Counted from the first letter of the stretch, positions 46,870 through 56,369 are shown. The stretch: DNA of 64,000 nt from Dyadobacter sp. 676 (GCF_040448675.1 NZ_CP159289.1:4819001-4883000); one strand, 5' to 3'. Translations and numbers: made by a program. The notes: generated from the sequence alone by a model not told the origin.

Positions 46870-47757
46870 ATGAAACAAACGCTTTTAGCCGTTGCTATGC
46901 TCTTTGTACTGGGCTCATGTGCAAGCAAGAAAAAGCTGCTTTCCGCACAGAAGCAAGCCAATGAGATCCAAATCCAACTGGACAAAGCAAGAGCCGACCT
47001 GAATGATTGTGACAGCAGAACTGCTAGCCTGAATAATGATTTGAAGGCAAAAAATGACGAACTGACCAGCAAAAACGCAAAACTGAAAGAGCTGGAAGAC
47101 CAGGTTGAATTCCTCAAAAAGAACAACAACAATCTTCTTGACCGCATGTCGGACCTTTCGGTGATTTCGAAAGAAGGCTCGGAAAGCATCAAAAAATCGC
47201 TCGCGATGATGGACCAGCAAGGTGCCCAGATCCGCGACCTGAACAGAAGTATCCAGCACAAAGATTCCCTGAATATGGCGCTGGTACTCAACCTGAAACG
47301 TTCTTTGGCTGACGTAAGCGACGAAGACGTGCAGATCGAGGTTAAAAAGGGCGTCGTTTACGTTTCGCTTTCCGACAAAATGCTTTTCCGCTCGGGAAGC
47401 TCGGTTATCAACTCCGCTGCCGACAATGTGTTGAGCAAGGTGGCAAAAATCCTCAACGATTATAAGGAAATCGAAATCCTGATCGAGGGCCACACGGATA
47501 ATGTACCTATTTCGACGGACAAGGTTGCCGACAACTGGGATCTTTCTGTGTTGCGTGCGACAGCGGTTGCGCGTACGCTGCAAAAGAAATACGGTGTCGA
47601 ACCGGTTCGTATGATCGCCGGCGGTCGTGGCGAATATCTCCCCAAAGTGCCTAACGATTCGGCGCCTAACCGCAGCCTGAACCGTCGCACGGAGATCATC
47701 ATCACGCCGAAACTCGACCAGTTCTTTAACCTTTATACACCAAATGCCGGTAAATAA
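46870..47757 (+). CDS. OmpA-family lipoprotein with coiled coil
   Basis: The protein has 295 residues. The lipoprotein signal is MKQTLLAVAMLFVLGSC with Cys 17. Residues about 25-140 form a long coiled coil (KKLLSAQKQANEIQIQLDKARADL, NAKLKELEDQVEFLKKNNNNLL). The C-terminal OmpA-like peptidoglycan-binding domain is MLFRSGSSVINSAADNVLSKVAKILNDYKEIEILIEGHTDNVPI and NRRTEIIITPKLD (NRR-E pattern). It anchors the outer membrane to peptidoglycan, and the coiled coil may act as a spacer. It is a single gene with its own terminator. Confidence 0.92.
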   Translation: MKQTLLAVAMLFVLGSCASKKKLLSAQKQANEIQIQLDKARADLNDCDSRTASLNNDLKAKNDELTSKNAKLKELEDQVEFLKKNNNNLLDRMSDLSVISKEGSESIKKSLAMMDQQGAQIRDLNRSIQHKDSLNMALVLNLKRSLADVSDEDVQIEVKKGVVYVSLSDKMLFRSGSSVINSAADNVLSKVAKILNDYKEIEILIEGHTDNVPISTDKVADNWDLSVLRATAVARTLQKKYGVEPVRMIAGGRGEYLPKVPNDSAPNRSLNRRTEIIITPKLDQFFNLYTPNAGK

Positions 47758-47782
47758 GGTAAACTGGGAAATTTTTCAGATG

Positions 47783-47820
47783 AGGGCCCGTCGGTAACAA
47801 GACGGGCCCTTTTTCTTTTT
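47783..47820 (+). terminator. Rho-independent terminator after OmpA-like lipoprotein
   Basis: AGGGCCCGTC (47783-47792) pairs perfectly with GACGGGCCCT (47801-47810) around an 8-base loop and is followed by TTTTCTTTTT. This is a textbook terminator 25 bases after the stop codon. Confidence 0.92.
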
Positions 47821-47841
47821 AATGCAGGAACAATTTTCATA

Positions 47842-48808
47842 ATGTACACCGATATGACCGGAACTGTACCTACCCGAGAAACGATCGAAGCGGCTCATGC
47901 GCTCGTTAAACCTTACATTCATCACACGCCCGTTTTCACTTCGCAGTTCCTGAATGAGCTGTCGGGCGCTGAATTGTACTTCAAATGCGAAAACCTGCAA
48001 AAGATTGGTGCATTCAAGGCGCGAGGCGCGCTCAATGCAGTGCTCTCGCTACCGGCCGAACAGTTGGCGAACGGTGTAACTACGCATTCATCGGGTAACC
48101 ACGCGCAGGCCATTGCGTTTTCGGCGCAGAAAGTAGGGGCTAAATGTTACATCGTCATGCCCGAAAACTCGCCGAAAGTGAAGATAGCGGCAGTGGAAGG
48201 CTATGGTGCAACCATTGCTTTTTGTAAAAACACACCCGAGGACAGACAGCGGACGGTCGATGAGATCGTAGCACGCACGGGCGCGACGTTCATCCATCCA
48301 TTCAATAATTACGAAGTGATCGCCGGGCAGGCTACGGCGGCCAGGGAACTGATCGGGGATACTGCGGTTACCCTGGACGCGATCGTCGCGCCGGTCGGAG
48401 GGGGGCGGTTTGCTGAGCGGCACCGCGTTGTCGGCGAAATACTTTTCCCCGGGCACGTGCGTATACGCGGGCGAGCCGGAGGGGGCGGCCGACGCAGTGT
48501 TGTCTTTTCGGAGCGACAAAATTGAAAAGGCACCCTATGTCAACACCATCGCCGACGGCCTGCTCACCTATTTGGGCGACAAGACTTTTCCCATCATCAA
48601 ATCCGGGGTGACAGACATTCTTACGGTTTCCGACGAGGAAATCGTTGGGGCGATGCGCTATCTGTGGGAACGGATGAAAATCGTGGTGGAGCCGTCCGGG
48701 GCCGTGTCCACTGCGGCGGTTTTGAAAAACAGGGCCATTTTCGAGGAAAAAAAGGTAGGTATCATCATCTCCGGCGGCAATGTCGACCTGGGACGGCTAC
48801 CGTTTTGA
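47842..48808 (+). CDS. PLP-dependent threonine/serine dehydratase-like enzyme (frameshifted in this sequence)
   Basis: The family deaminates Thr/Ser or racemises Ser in the cytoplasm. The PLP Lys is in KIGAFKARGALNAV (about residue 53), with SSGNHAQAIAFSAQKVGAKCYIVMP, YGATIAFC and VAPVGGG as further fold II hallmarks. The frame breaks at that glycine loop. Removing one of six G at 48400-48405 gives GGGGLLSGTALSAKYFSPGTCVYAGEPEGAADAVLS, the phosphate-binding loop, and a 321-residue protein lacking an ACT domain, so it is the non-regulated, serine-racemase-like type. It follows the OmpA-like terminator and has no clear operon partner. Confidence 0.85.
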
Positions 48809-48892
48809 AATAGTTTGAAATGAATAAATTATTGCCTCGATATGCGCATTCCGGGGCGGTACCGTTATAGTAGGAAATTTCGGATGCGTGTT

Positions 48893-48900
48893 TATATTTG
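48893..48900 (+). promoter_or_regulatory. Candidate -7 box (TATATTTG)
   Basis: TATATTTG matches TAnnTTTG and lies 28 bases before the ATG of the small lipoprotein at 48928. No clear -33 TTG at the right distance. Confidence 0.45.
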
Positions 48901-48927
48901 AAAATTGTTTACTCTTAAAATTGAAGT

Positions 48928-49407
48928 ATGAAAAAGCTGATTTTTTGCTGTCTGGTAGTTCTGATGGGCGCTTGCAAGGACGACAAGAAAGACCCCGAGC
49001 CGGAAACGGATTATGCAACGAGCTTTGTAGGAGTTTATGAAACCACCACTGTGGAGGGCGGGATCACCAGTAATTATAAATGGGACGTCACCACCGAAGC
49101 GAAGAACCAGTTGAGCATCAAATACACCAAGGAAACAAAAGTTACCGTTTCCGGTACGACCATTACGCTAACCCAGGACTACCCGCTGGTGGCCGTGAAA
49201 ACAACTGCCCAGGATAATTTCGAGGTGAACGAGAAAGTGGATGTTACCCAAAGCACCGGTGAAGCCTTGAGTGTGCGGCTCAGCGGCATTGGTAGCAGAA
49301 TCGTGAATGCCAGCGGGGTATCGCAGATCAACATTACGCTTAAGACTTCGGAAGCCAGCACAGGTGCGCCCGATGAAGAAGTATACCTCGAATTCAAAAA
49401 GAAATAG
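48928..49407 (+). CDS. Lipocalin-like or beta-sandwich lipoprotein, unknown family
   Basis: The protein has 159 residues with a lipoprotein signal (MKKLIFCCLVVLMGAC, Cys 16) and a charged linker (KDDKKDPEPETD). The rest is beta-rich and Thr-rich: YATSFVGVYETTTVEGGITSNYKWDV, ISIKYTKETKVTVSGTTITL and VSQINITLKTSEAS, consistent with a small beta sandwich or lipocalin-like fold. I do not recognise the family. Such short lipoproteins are common on the Bacteroidota surface. A terminator follows at 49428. Confidence 0.7.
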   Translation: MKKLIFCCLVVLMGACKDDKKDPEPETDYATSFVGVYETTTVEGGITSNYKWDVTTEAKNQLSIKYTKETKVTVSGTTITLTQDYPLVAVKTTAQDNFEVNEKVDVTQSTGEALSVRLSGIGSRIVNASGVSQINITLKTSEASTGAPDEEVYLEFKKK

Positions 49408-49427
49408 CCGCACTCCATGCAGCAAAA

Positions 49428-49462
49428 AGGCGGATGAGACAACTCACCCGCCTTTATTTTTT
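49428..49462 (+). terminator. Rho-independent terminator
   Basis: AGGCGGATGAG (49428-49438) pairs with CTCACCCGCCT (49443-49453), one mismatch, with a 4-base loop, followed by TTATTTTTT. It lies 21 bases past the lipoprotein stop. Confidence 0.8.
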
Positions 49463-49484
49463 GAGAGGCGTTTCGATTTCGGTA

Positions 49485-49625
49485 TTAAAGGGATACTTCT
49501 TTAAAAAACATCTGAAACTTGTCGAACAAGACAAAAACCGGGAATGTAACGCCTATCACGAGGCAGGTTACGACAAAGGCCATCAGCCAGATAATGAAGA
49601 GGGTTAATTTTGCTACCACGATCAT
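49485..49625 (-). CDS. Small membrane protein, 46 residues
   Basis: From ATG 49625 the frame reads MIVVAKLTLFIIWLMAFVVT, then CLVIGVTFPVFVLF and DKFQMFFKEVSL. It is a single hydrophobic hairpin or helix with a charged C-terminal tail. The frame extends upstream to 49718 but that part looks random. No family is recognised. It lies 80 bases after the end of the AddB-like gene on the same strand, so it could be the last member of that transcript. Confidence 0.42.
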   Translation of the reverse strand: MIVVAKLTLFIIWLMAFVVTCLVIGVTFPVFVLFDKFQMFFKEVSL

Positions 49626-49705
49626 ACCGTAAACGATTTTTTTAAAAAGATCGCATTGGTTACACAATGGTTGCAAGGCTTGACGGGTATTTTTAGAGTA
49701 GCAGA

Positions 49706-52612
49706 CTACCGTCCGCAAATGCCGGTAAAGTCGCAGAATTTACAGGTGGTAAGGTCGTCTGTTTTCCGGAACGGGATGTCCGGATCGAGCATAACATTCA
49801 GGATGTCGGTCAGTAGCGCTTCCGATTTTTCGATGAATTCCTCCGGCGCCAGTTGCGCTGTCAGTTCCAGCGGGTTGGCGATCAGGTTTTTCGGGTCGCG
49901 AAATGAGTAAAAGCCCGATTTGACAGCATAGTCGCCGAAATTGTATGTATCTCCCCGGAGTTTAAGCCCTTTTTCTTCCTTCATCCGGCGATACATCAGG
50001 TATTCGTATATCCAGAGCTGGCGCACATAACCCATTTTACGGTCGGGATCGAACCGGATTGCTTCCTCGCGGCCGGCGGGATCGGCGAGTTTTTGTTTGC
50101 CCGTAAGCTCCACGCTGCCGGTTTTGTAATCCATTATGTACAATGTACGGTCGTCGGCAAGCTCGATGCGGTCGATCTTCCCGCCCACGCGCACGGGAGT
50201 GTAGGCGCCCTGTAACACGAGCTGGATGCGGGTGTGGAGCGGCTGCTCGGCGGCGAGTATCTTTCTGCGCGGCTGCCGGGCCATGTGATGGCGGAGGAAG
50301 GTCAGAATCTGCTGTTCGCCGATCTGATAGTAAATGCGGTTAAGGCCGAGGTCGGTCACGTAGCCTTTGAAAAGCCGGTCGAATTCCTCCCGAAGCACGG
50401 TCGTGATCTGCTCCTCCGAAGGATCATTGTCCAGCAGGAAAAATTCGAGATCGAGGCGTTCCAGTGAGGCGTGGAGCCAGGTCCCGATCTTGTCCATCCC
50501 CAATTCTTCCTCCACCTCTTCTTTCTCCTTCACACCGGCGATGTGTTTGAGATAAAACTGCATGGAGCAACGGATAAACTCATTGAGGTGGGTAGGGTAA
50601 ATGCCCTTGCCATCGAGGTATGCCCGGATAGCGGCAATGAGCGCGTCGTCCTTGTGCACTATTTCTTCCAGCTCCCGTTGTTGCTGGGGTTCGAAAACGA
50701 CCGTTTTATTCTCGATGCGGATCAGCGGGTTAAACTGCGTCAGTTCGTACTCGATTTGTCTGATAAAACGGCTTTTTTCCCCTCCGCCGGGCGCGTCGTT
50801 CGTGCTGGTGTAAAGCACGTGCACTTCGGATGCGCGTTGGAGCAGCCGATAAAAATGGTAGGACATCACCGCCTCCTGATGCTGGTGTGTCGGCAATCCC
50901 ACCGCTTGCGCAGCATCGTAGGGAATCAGCGAATTTTGTCGTTTGGCGGTCGGGATAATCCCTTCGTTCGCCGACAGGATGATGATCCGCTCGAAATCCA
51001 GGGCCCGGGTTTCGAGCATACCCATGATTTGCAGGTTACTGACGGGCTCGCCGCTGAACGGAATGCGCGTTTGCCGGATAAGCTCGAACATGAACGATTT
51101 CAGTGTCCGTAAGGTAATCAGCTCTGTCCGCTCTTCGATCGTTTGCTCGAATTGTTTCAGTAATGTGTAAAAAAGGTAGAGATACTCGGTTTCCAGCGCA
51201 TTTTTGTAGTCCTTATAAACCTCGCGGAGCAACTCGACGAGTTGATAAAACGAACGTATGACCTGCTGTGCGTTGTTTTTCTGCCAGCGTGTGAAAAGGA
51301 CCTGAAACAAAGGGTGGTTGTCGCCCAGCGCGATCAGCTCTTCCGAACTCAGGAAAACCTGATTCCCCTCGGTGATTTCGCGTAAAGTGCGCTGAATGAT
51401 CGTTTGCCCGTCTTCCAGTGGTGCCATTGCCACGTGCTCATAATGCCGGATAAACGGATGGTTGAGTATTTTATCGATGGACTTGTGCCCGAACTTTGGT
51501 ACACGGACCATTTTCCCGCTCCTTGTCCGGAACTCCACCACATTTTGTTGCAGCTCAAAAATGCCGTCGACCAGCGTGTAAAGCAGCGAATTTCGCATCG
51601 ATAGGCCCATCGTCACATTCAGGTCGCGGACTTCCTGGTCTAATGAGTACAGCATCGGCAGCAGCAAGTTCTCGTCGGCCAGGACAATGGCCGTCGGGAC
51701 AGGTGCATCGTCGGCGTCGAAGCGCTTCATCCGTTGGTAAAGCTCGCCTGCCACTTTCGTTTGAAGCGTGGCATTGGGCACGCCGTAAATGGTAATGTGC
51801 TTTTCGGTCGAAAGCAGATCGTCGCTTGTCCAGTCCCATTCGCCGAACTCCTTGCTGCGCTGGTATTCACGAAGGCTTTTTCCGGCCTCCACCACCGTAT
51901 TTTCCGACATATAATACCGGTCCGAATCCCACAGGACCTCCGCTTTCTTTGCCTTGACCAATGCGGCTACAATGACCCGTTCCGAAGTGGTGAATGCATT
52001 AAAACCCACAAAATAAATGCGTTCGGCCTCGGTGCGTGCCGAAGTAAGTCCGGCAATATCCTCCGCCAGTTCGCGATAGGCCATTCCGCGGTAAGCTTTG
52101 CCTTTTGCAAGCAGGCGCCGGCGGAACGAATGGTACACCTTGTTAATATTCTCGAAAAGCGAAAAATATTGCTTTGACCCGCCTTCGCTCCGAAGCGTTT
52201 TACCTTCGGGCAGGTTCTCCTGCCAGCGCGATAGCGTGTGTGCCTCCGTGAGGTATTCGAACAGAAAATCCGCTTTCACCAGGTACTGGTCGATTTTATC
52301 GAGGTCGCTCAGCAATACCGACGCCCATCCCATAAACCGGTCGAACTGCACGTCGGGATCGATTTCCCTGAATGTTTCGTACAGGTCAAAGAGCAAATGC
52401 ACCGGGTCTTCGATTTCCAGGCTGCAAATGCTTTCCACGAAATCGTCGATCGCCATAATGCCCGGGCTCATAATGGCCTCGGTGGTCAGACCGGCCAGTT
52501 CCTGCATGAGAAAAAATGCCGCACGCCGCGTCGGGACCACAATTTGCACGCGGTCGAGCGAAGTATGGTTGGCAAGCAGGCGTTTGGCGACGAGGTTCAG
52601 GAAAGAAGGCAT
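49706..52612 (-). CDS. AddB-like PD-(D/E)XK exonuclease subunit
   Basis: The protein has 968 residues. The N-terminal helicase-like region has no intact Walker A (QIVVPTRRAAFFLMQEL instead of GxxGxGKT), as expected for inactivated AddB-type subunits. It continues with AIDDFVESICSL and DLDKIDQYLVKADFLFEYLTEA. The C-terminal nuclease domain has GGKIDRIELADDRTLYIMDYKTGSVEL (D and YK of PD-(D/E)XK), and four Cys for a Fe-S staple: FIRCSMQFYLKHIAG near 650 and TCKFCDFTGICGR at the very end. Such proteins work with an AddA helicase in double-strand-break resection; no AddA gene is in the window. Confidence 0.85.
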   Translation of the reverse strand: MPSFLNLVAKRLLANHTSLDRVQIVVPTRRAAFFLMQELAGLTTEAIMSPGIMAIDDFVESICSLEIEDPVHLLFDLYETFREIDPDVQFDRFMGWASVLLSDLDKIDQYLVKADFLFEYLTEAHTLSRWQENLPEGKTLRSEGGSKQYFSLFENINKVYHSFRRRLLAKGKAYRGMAYRELAEDIAGLTSARTEAERIYFVGFNAFTTSERVIVAALVKAKKAEVLWDSDRYYMSENTVVEAGKSLREYQRSKEFGEWDWTSDDLLSTEKHITIYGVPNATLQTKVAGELYQRMKRFDADDAPVPTAIVLADENLLLPMLYSLDQEVRDLNVTMGLSMRNSLLYTLVDGIFELQQNVVEFRTRSGKMVRVPKFGHKSIDKILNHPFIRHYEHVAMAPLEDGQTIIQRTLREITEGNQVFLSSEELIALGDNHPLFQVLFTRWQKNNAQQVIRSFYQLVELLREVYKDYKNALETEYLYLFYTLLKQFEQTIEERTELITLRTLKSFMFELIRQTRIPFSGEPVSNLQIMGMLETRALDFERIIILSANEGIIPTAKRQNSLIPYDAAQAVGLPTHQHQEAVMSYHFYRLLQRASEVHVLYTSTNDAPGGGEKSRFIRQIEYELTQFNPLIRIENKTVVFEPQQQRELEEIVHKDDALIAAIRAYLDGKGIYPTHLNEFIRCSMQFYLKHIAGVKEKEEVEEELGMDKIGTWLHASLERLDLEFFLLDNDPSEEQITTVLREEFDRLFKGYVTDLGLNRIYYQIGEQQILTFLRHHMARQPRRKILAAEQPLHTRIQLVLQGAYTPVRVGGKIDRIELADDRTLYIMDYKTGSVELTGKQKLADPAGREEAIRFDPDRKMGYVRQLWIYEYLMYRRMKEEKGLKLRGDTYNFGDYAVKSGFYSFRDPKNLIANPLELTAQLAPEEFIEKSEALLTDILNVMLDPDIPFRKTDDLTTCKFCDFTGICGR

Positions 52613-52640
52613 CGGGAAATCGGGATGTAATGCGGTAATA

Positions 52641-53237
52641 TCAATGAATGCGGTCGCCGCGGGGCGAAAGCGATTGCATGATCAGGGCTTCGGCGTGGAG
52701 GAGCTCCTTCCAGCGCGCCCTCACTTTGTCCGCAGGAACGTAGGTTCCGGCCAGTTCCAGGAATGTGCGGTAATGTCCGGCTTCGGAGATCATCAGTTCT
52801 CGGTAAAACTTTTGGAGCGATTCGTCTTCCAGGTTTTCCGAAAGCAGTTTAAACCGTTCGCAACTCCGTGCCTCGATCAGCCCGCAAATGAGCAGGCGGT
52901 CCAGGAACATTTTCTCGCGGTCGCCTTTGGTAACGAGCAGCATGAGCTGGTTCACGTATTCGTCCTTGCGCTGGCGGCCAAGGGGAATATTTCTTTTCTT
53001 CAATTCCTTTAAAACCCGCTGGAAATGTCCCCATTCCTCGGTTACGATGGGTGTCAGCGTTTCTACAAGCAATGCTTTTTCCGGATAATGCACGATCAGT
53101 GAAATGCAGCTGGATGCCGCTTTCTGCTCGCAATAGGCGTGGTCGATCAGCACATCGCCGATCTGCATGGCGGCAATGTCGGTCCAGCGGGGATCGGTTG
53201 GAAGTTCCAGCCCGAGGGTCGTGAGTGTTGTAGCCAT
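52641..53237 (-). CDS. miaE: tRNA-(ms2io6A) hydroxylase
   Basis: The enzyme hydroxylates the isopentenyl group of the modified A37 in tRNA, using a diiron centre and O2. The protein has 198 residues, normal length. The ferritin-like four-helix bundle carries the iron ligands in DHAYCEQKAASS (Glu), EEWGHFQRVLKEL (Glu-x-x-His), LLICGLIEARSCERFKLL (Glu) and LMISEAGHYRTFLELA (Glu-x-x-His). Its start is 14 bases after the putative porin stop and its end is 28 before the AddB-like gene, so all three are likely on one transcript. Confidence 0.92.
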   Translation of the reverse strand: MATTLTTLGLELPTDPRWTDIAAMQIGDVLIDHAYCEQKAASSCISLIVHYPEKALLVETLTPIVTEEWGHFQRVLKELKKRNIPLGRQRKDEYVNQLMLLVTKGDREKMFLDRLLICGLIEARSCERFKLLSENLEDESLQKFYRELMISEAGHYRTFLELAGTYVPADKVRARWKELLHAEALIMQSLSPRGDRIH

Positions 53238-53251
53238 AATGAGCGTTTTGT

Positions 53252-55237
53252 CTAGTCGAACAATGGCCAGTTGATCCCGAACGAAAATGCCCTCGCCAGG
53301 CCCAGATAACCGGGTGTGACATAATAGCCTTTCGGGAAAAGACCGAAGTTGCCTCCCTGGTTAAGGTAAGACATTTTAAAGAATAACCGCACGCGTTTGA
53401 TGCGTACATTGGCAAAACCGTCGACAACCACATTCTGGTCCAGCCGGGTATCGTTCTGCAAATGAAACTGCTGCGTGACCGGCATGTAGGCGTCCGCGAG
53501 ATAGGAGGAACGGTATCGTGCCGCCAGGCCGAGCTGAATGAAGAGCACTTTTGCATACACGAAATCGAAAGTCACTTCGCCGCTCGCAAATACCGTGGGA
53601 ATGCGCATGACGTCCTTGTTGTCGTTGACCGTGAGATAGCCCATCGTCGTGAAATTCCAGCGGTTCAGGTGAATGCCCGAATTGAAGCCCACCCTGAATA
53701 AACGGAATCCCGAATTCAGCTGCCGCGGAACTGCTGCGGTGTCGTAATAAATGTAGTCGTTGATCTGGTGAATTTGTGCTTCGGGCACAAATTCGATCTT
53801 CTTCGTTTTCAATACCAACGACGCGAATATCGTCTGGACTTTCATAGGGTCGAGATTCGTACGCCAATCGAAATGATTGCCGAGGTAGCGTTGCGTGAGC
53901 AGGTCGGGGGCAGTCTGGATGCTCTGGAAGCCGGCCTTCCCCCAGCGGGTATTCAGTTCGCCTTTCAAGCGATATTCCACATTTTTGGCGAGGTTCAGAT
54001 CAGCTTCGGCGGTGAGATATTGGACCGAATCCTTCAAATAATAGCCAAGCCATGCGCCGATAATGTTGTCGAATTTGAGCCCGGTACGATAGGTCACATA
54101 GGGATCTCCCGTTTCATTCTTGGGCTGCGCCGCGGTACGCATGCCATAAAACCGCTGCCGGACGTAGGCCCGGTAATTGAAGCCTTCATAAAATCCCTTG
54201 ATGCCTACTTTGTTATCCAGTAGTTTGTAATAAAGGTCCTGCCTTGTCTCCGTAGAATCGAATTTTACTGTCTTGTAAACACCCTTTTCGATGCCCCGTG
54301 TGATGTCCTTGTCGGTGTAACGGTTGATAATGCTGGTATAATCGCCCTGCTGAAATACCTGGAAACCGTTCGCAAGCCGATATTGCTGATAGACATGGAA
54401 CACGTGGCGCCGTTCCCAGGAATTGGCGTCATCACTGAGCCGGGCGGAACCGTCGTAGGAATACTTGTCCACTTCGCCCGTTACGTCGTCGACATTCGGA
54501 ATAACGCCGCCTTGCTCCCGTACTTTCATGTTCAGGTGCCTGTAATGGGCCAGGATCGCGTACTTTTTATTTTTGGAAAAGAAACTCGTATGCGCCAGGA
54601 ATGTCCAGTTTTGTCCCAGGAATGCAGCGGAGTTGATGCTATTGGCGAATCCGTATATTTTATTGGACGTCAAACGCGTGCCGCGTATCCCGAAATTGAA
54701 CCGCGCGTGCACGTTCTGGGTGTAGGCGAATGTACCGAGCGAGGTCTTTTTCGGTCCCGACATAAAATCGAGCTCGGTATGCTGCGATTTGGTATCCACA
54801 TAGGCTACATCTTCCTGCCTGATCGCGTACGCATCGTAAGCACGAAGGCCCAATTGCGTTCCTATATCCTCGCGTGGTTGAAAAAACAGGTTTCGCGAAG
54901 CCGTTACATGATTGCCGAGATCGGCGAGTTTGCCCCAGGCTTTGTCCATTGGCATCCACCGGTGGAAATTTGTCAGATTGGTATCCACCCGGTACCGGAC
55001 CGAATCGCGGTTATTGAAAATATCGTGTTCGTAGAAATGAAGCGTTGTTTGCGGCCCGTAGACCGTCTTGGTGCTATCGTCCAGAATCGACTGTCCTCCG
55101 CCTCCGCGTGCCCCGCCGCCTCCTCCACCGCCCGGCATCCGTATATTGCCGGGCAACTTTACCTGTGCGTAGGTTGCCGGTATAATCAGGATGAAGCTGC
55201 ATAAAACACACAGTAAGCTATATAAAACAATTCTCAT
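53252..55237 (-). CDS. Putative porin (Bacteroidota large outer-membrane beta-barrel)
   Basis: The protein has 661 residues with a signal peptide ending ATYAQ. The mature N-terminus is remarkably Gly-rich (residues about 36-52). Then come LHFYEHDIFNNRDSVRYRVDTNLTNFHRW and alternating amphipathic strands throughout, ending in FGINWPLFD with the terminal aromatic signature of outer-membrane barrels. The 'putative porin' family of this phylum has this size and pattern. No TonB box or plug is visible. It lies 24 bases after lpxK; linkage to lipid A synthesis is an ordinary envelope context. Confidence 0.82.
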   Translation of the reverse strand: MRIVLYSLLCVLCSFILIIPATYAQVKLPGNIRMPGGGGGGGARGGGGQSILDDSTKTVYGPQTTLHFYEHDIFNNRDSVRYRVDTNLTNFHRWMPMDKAWGKLADLGNHVTASRNLFFQPREDIGTQLGLRAYDAYAIRQEDVAYVDTKSQHTELDFMSGPKKTSLGTFAYTQNVHARFNFGIRGTRLTSNKIYGFANSINSAAFLGQNWTFLAHTSFFSKNKKYAILAHYRHLNMKVREQGGVIPNVDDVTGEVDKYSYDGSARLSDDANSWERRHVFHVYQQYRLANGFQVFQQGDYTSIINRYTDKDITRGIEKGVYKTVKFDSTETRQDLYYKLLDNKVGIKGFYEGFNYRAYVRQRFYGMRTAAQPKNETGDPYVTYRTGLKFDNIIGAWLGYYLKDSVQYLTAEADLNLAKNVEYRLKGELNTRWGKAGFQSIQTAPDLLTQRYLGNHFDWRTNLDPMKVQTIFASLVLKTKKIEFVPEAQIHQINDYIYYDTAAVPRQLNSGFRLFRVGFNSGIHLNRWNFTTMGYLTVNDNKDVMRIPTVFASGEVTFDFVYAKVLFIQLGLAARYRSSYLADAYMPVTQQFHLQNDTRLDQNVVVDGFANVRIKRVRLFFKMSYLNQGGNFGLFPKGYYVTPGYLGLARAFSFGINWPLFD

Positions 55238-55261
55238 AGAGGAAAACTCGTTCTGCCGTAT

Positions 55262-56302
55262 TTAAAACCGGTTGCCGGCCTGTGAAGTGACCCATTGCAC
55301 AAAGGCCGGTTCCCCATCCCCGAAATCTACAGAAACCGGAATGTAGGCGAAGCGGTCAGCGCAGCCTCTCGCGACAACCAATGGTTTTAATTTGACCATA
55401 TCCTTTTCAGTCGTGACCACAAAAGTATCGTTTTTTAAGTTCTTAATAAGGTCCTCGACGTCGCTTGCCGTGTAATTGTAATGATCGCGGAATACCCTCA
55501 TATCTGTAACGCTGAACCGGGCGCCAAGATATGCAGCGAATGGGGCGGGATTTGCGATACCGGCTGCCATTTTAACATTCTTTAACTGAACAGGGGCGCC
55601 TTCGTACGACAAAGGGATGCCATAGCGGGTCGTTGCGAAGAAAATCGGGGTGCTCCGGCGCGTGTAGCGGCGGATGCGAAGGCTGATCGCCTCTTTCTCC
55701 CCGGCATCCAGTGTGGCCGGGCATTTGGTGACGATCACCGCATCGGCCCTCCGCGCACCGTGCCGGCGCTCGCGAAGCCTGCCCGCAGGGAAGGGGTGGT
55801 CCTCGTAAAACGGCCGGTTGTAGTCGTTGAGCAGGATATTCACGTCGCGGCGAATGGCGCGGTGCTGGAATGCATCGTCGAGAAGCAGGAGCTTTATGCC
55901 GGGATGCTTTTGATGAATTTTGAATGCGCCTTCGACACGTTTTTCGCACACCGCCACATTTACCGTTTCGCCGAATCGGGCAAAAAACTGAAAGGGTTCG
56001 TCGCCGATCGTATCCGGGGTAGCCGAGCCGCCGGCCTCGACATAGCCGCGCGTCCGGCGACCATATCCGCGGCTCAGAATAGCCGTCGGGACATGATTTG
56101 AAAATAGGGACGCGAGGTATTCGATAACAGGTGTTTTCCCCGTGCCGCCGACCGTGAGGTTGCCCACCGCGATGACTTTCTGCGGTACTTTTTGGGAACT
56201 CAGAATGCCGGTATCAAAGAGGATATTCCGCACATCGGTGACGAAACCGTAGATCCACGAGAGGGGCAGCAATGCTTTTTTTATCGGGGGCAGTTCTTTC
56301 AT
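55262..56302 (-). CDS. lpxK: Tetraacyldisaccharide 4'-kinase
   Basis: The enzyme phosphorylates the 4' position of the lipid A precursor at the inner membrane. The protein has 346 residues, normal. The N-terminal amphipathic or membrane segment (LLPLSWIYGFVTDVRNILF) is followed by the Walker A motif VGNLTVGGTGKTP (about 46-58), ILSRGYGRRTRGYV, GDEPFQFFARF, DDAFQHRAIRRDVNILL (Walker B region) and PFPAGRLRERRHGARRADAVIVTK. All are LpxK signatures. It heads a minus-strand operon with the porin, miaE and the AddB-like nuclease, and is divergent from menC. Confidence 0.95.
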   Translation of the reverse strand: MKELPPIKKALLPLSWIYGFVTDVRNILFDTGILSSQKVPQKVIAVGNLTVGGTGKTPVIEYLASLFSNHVPTAILSRGYGRRTRGYVEAGGSATPDTIGDEPFQFFARFGETVNVAVCEKRVEGAFKIHQKHPGIKLLLLDDAFQHRAIRRDVNILLNDYNRPFYEDHPFPAGRLRERRHGARRADAVIVTKCPATLDAGEKEAISLRIRRYTRRSTPIFFATTRYGIPLSYEGAPVQLKNVKMAAGIANPAPFAAYLGARFSVTDMRVFRDHYNYTASDVEDLIKNLKNDTFVVTTEKDMVKLKPLVVARGCADRFAYIPVSVDFGDGEPAFVQWVTSQAGNRF

Positions 56303-56369
56303 CCTGGTGCATAATTACGTAAATTTTGTCTAATATTGTGCCCCTTTTAAAATCTGACACCGCAAAATC

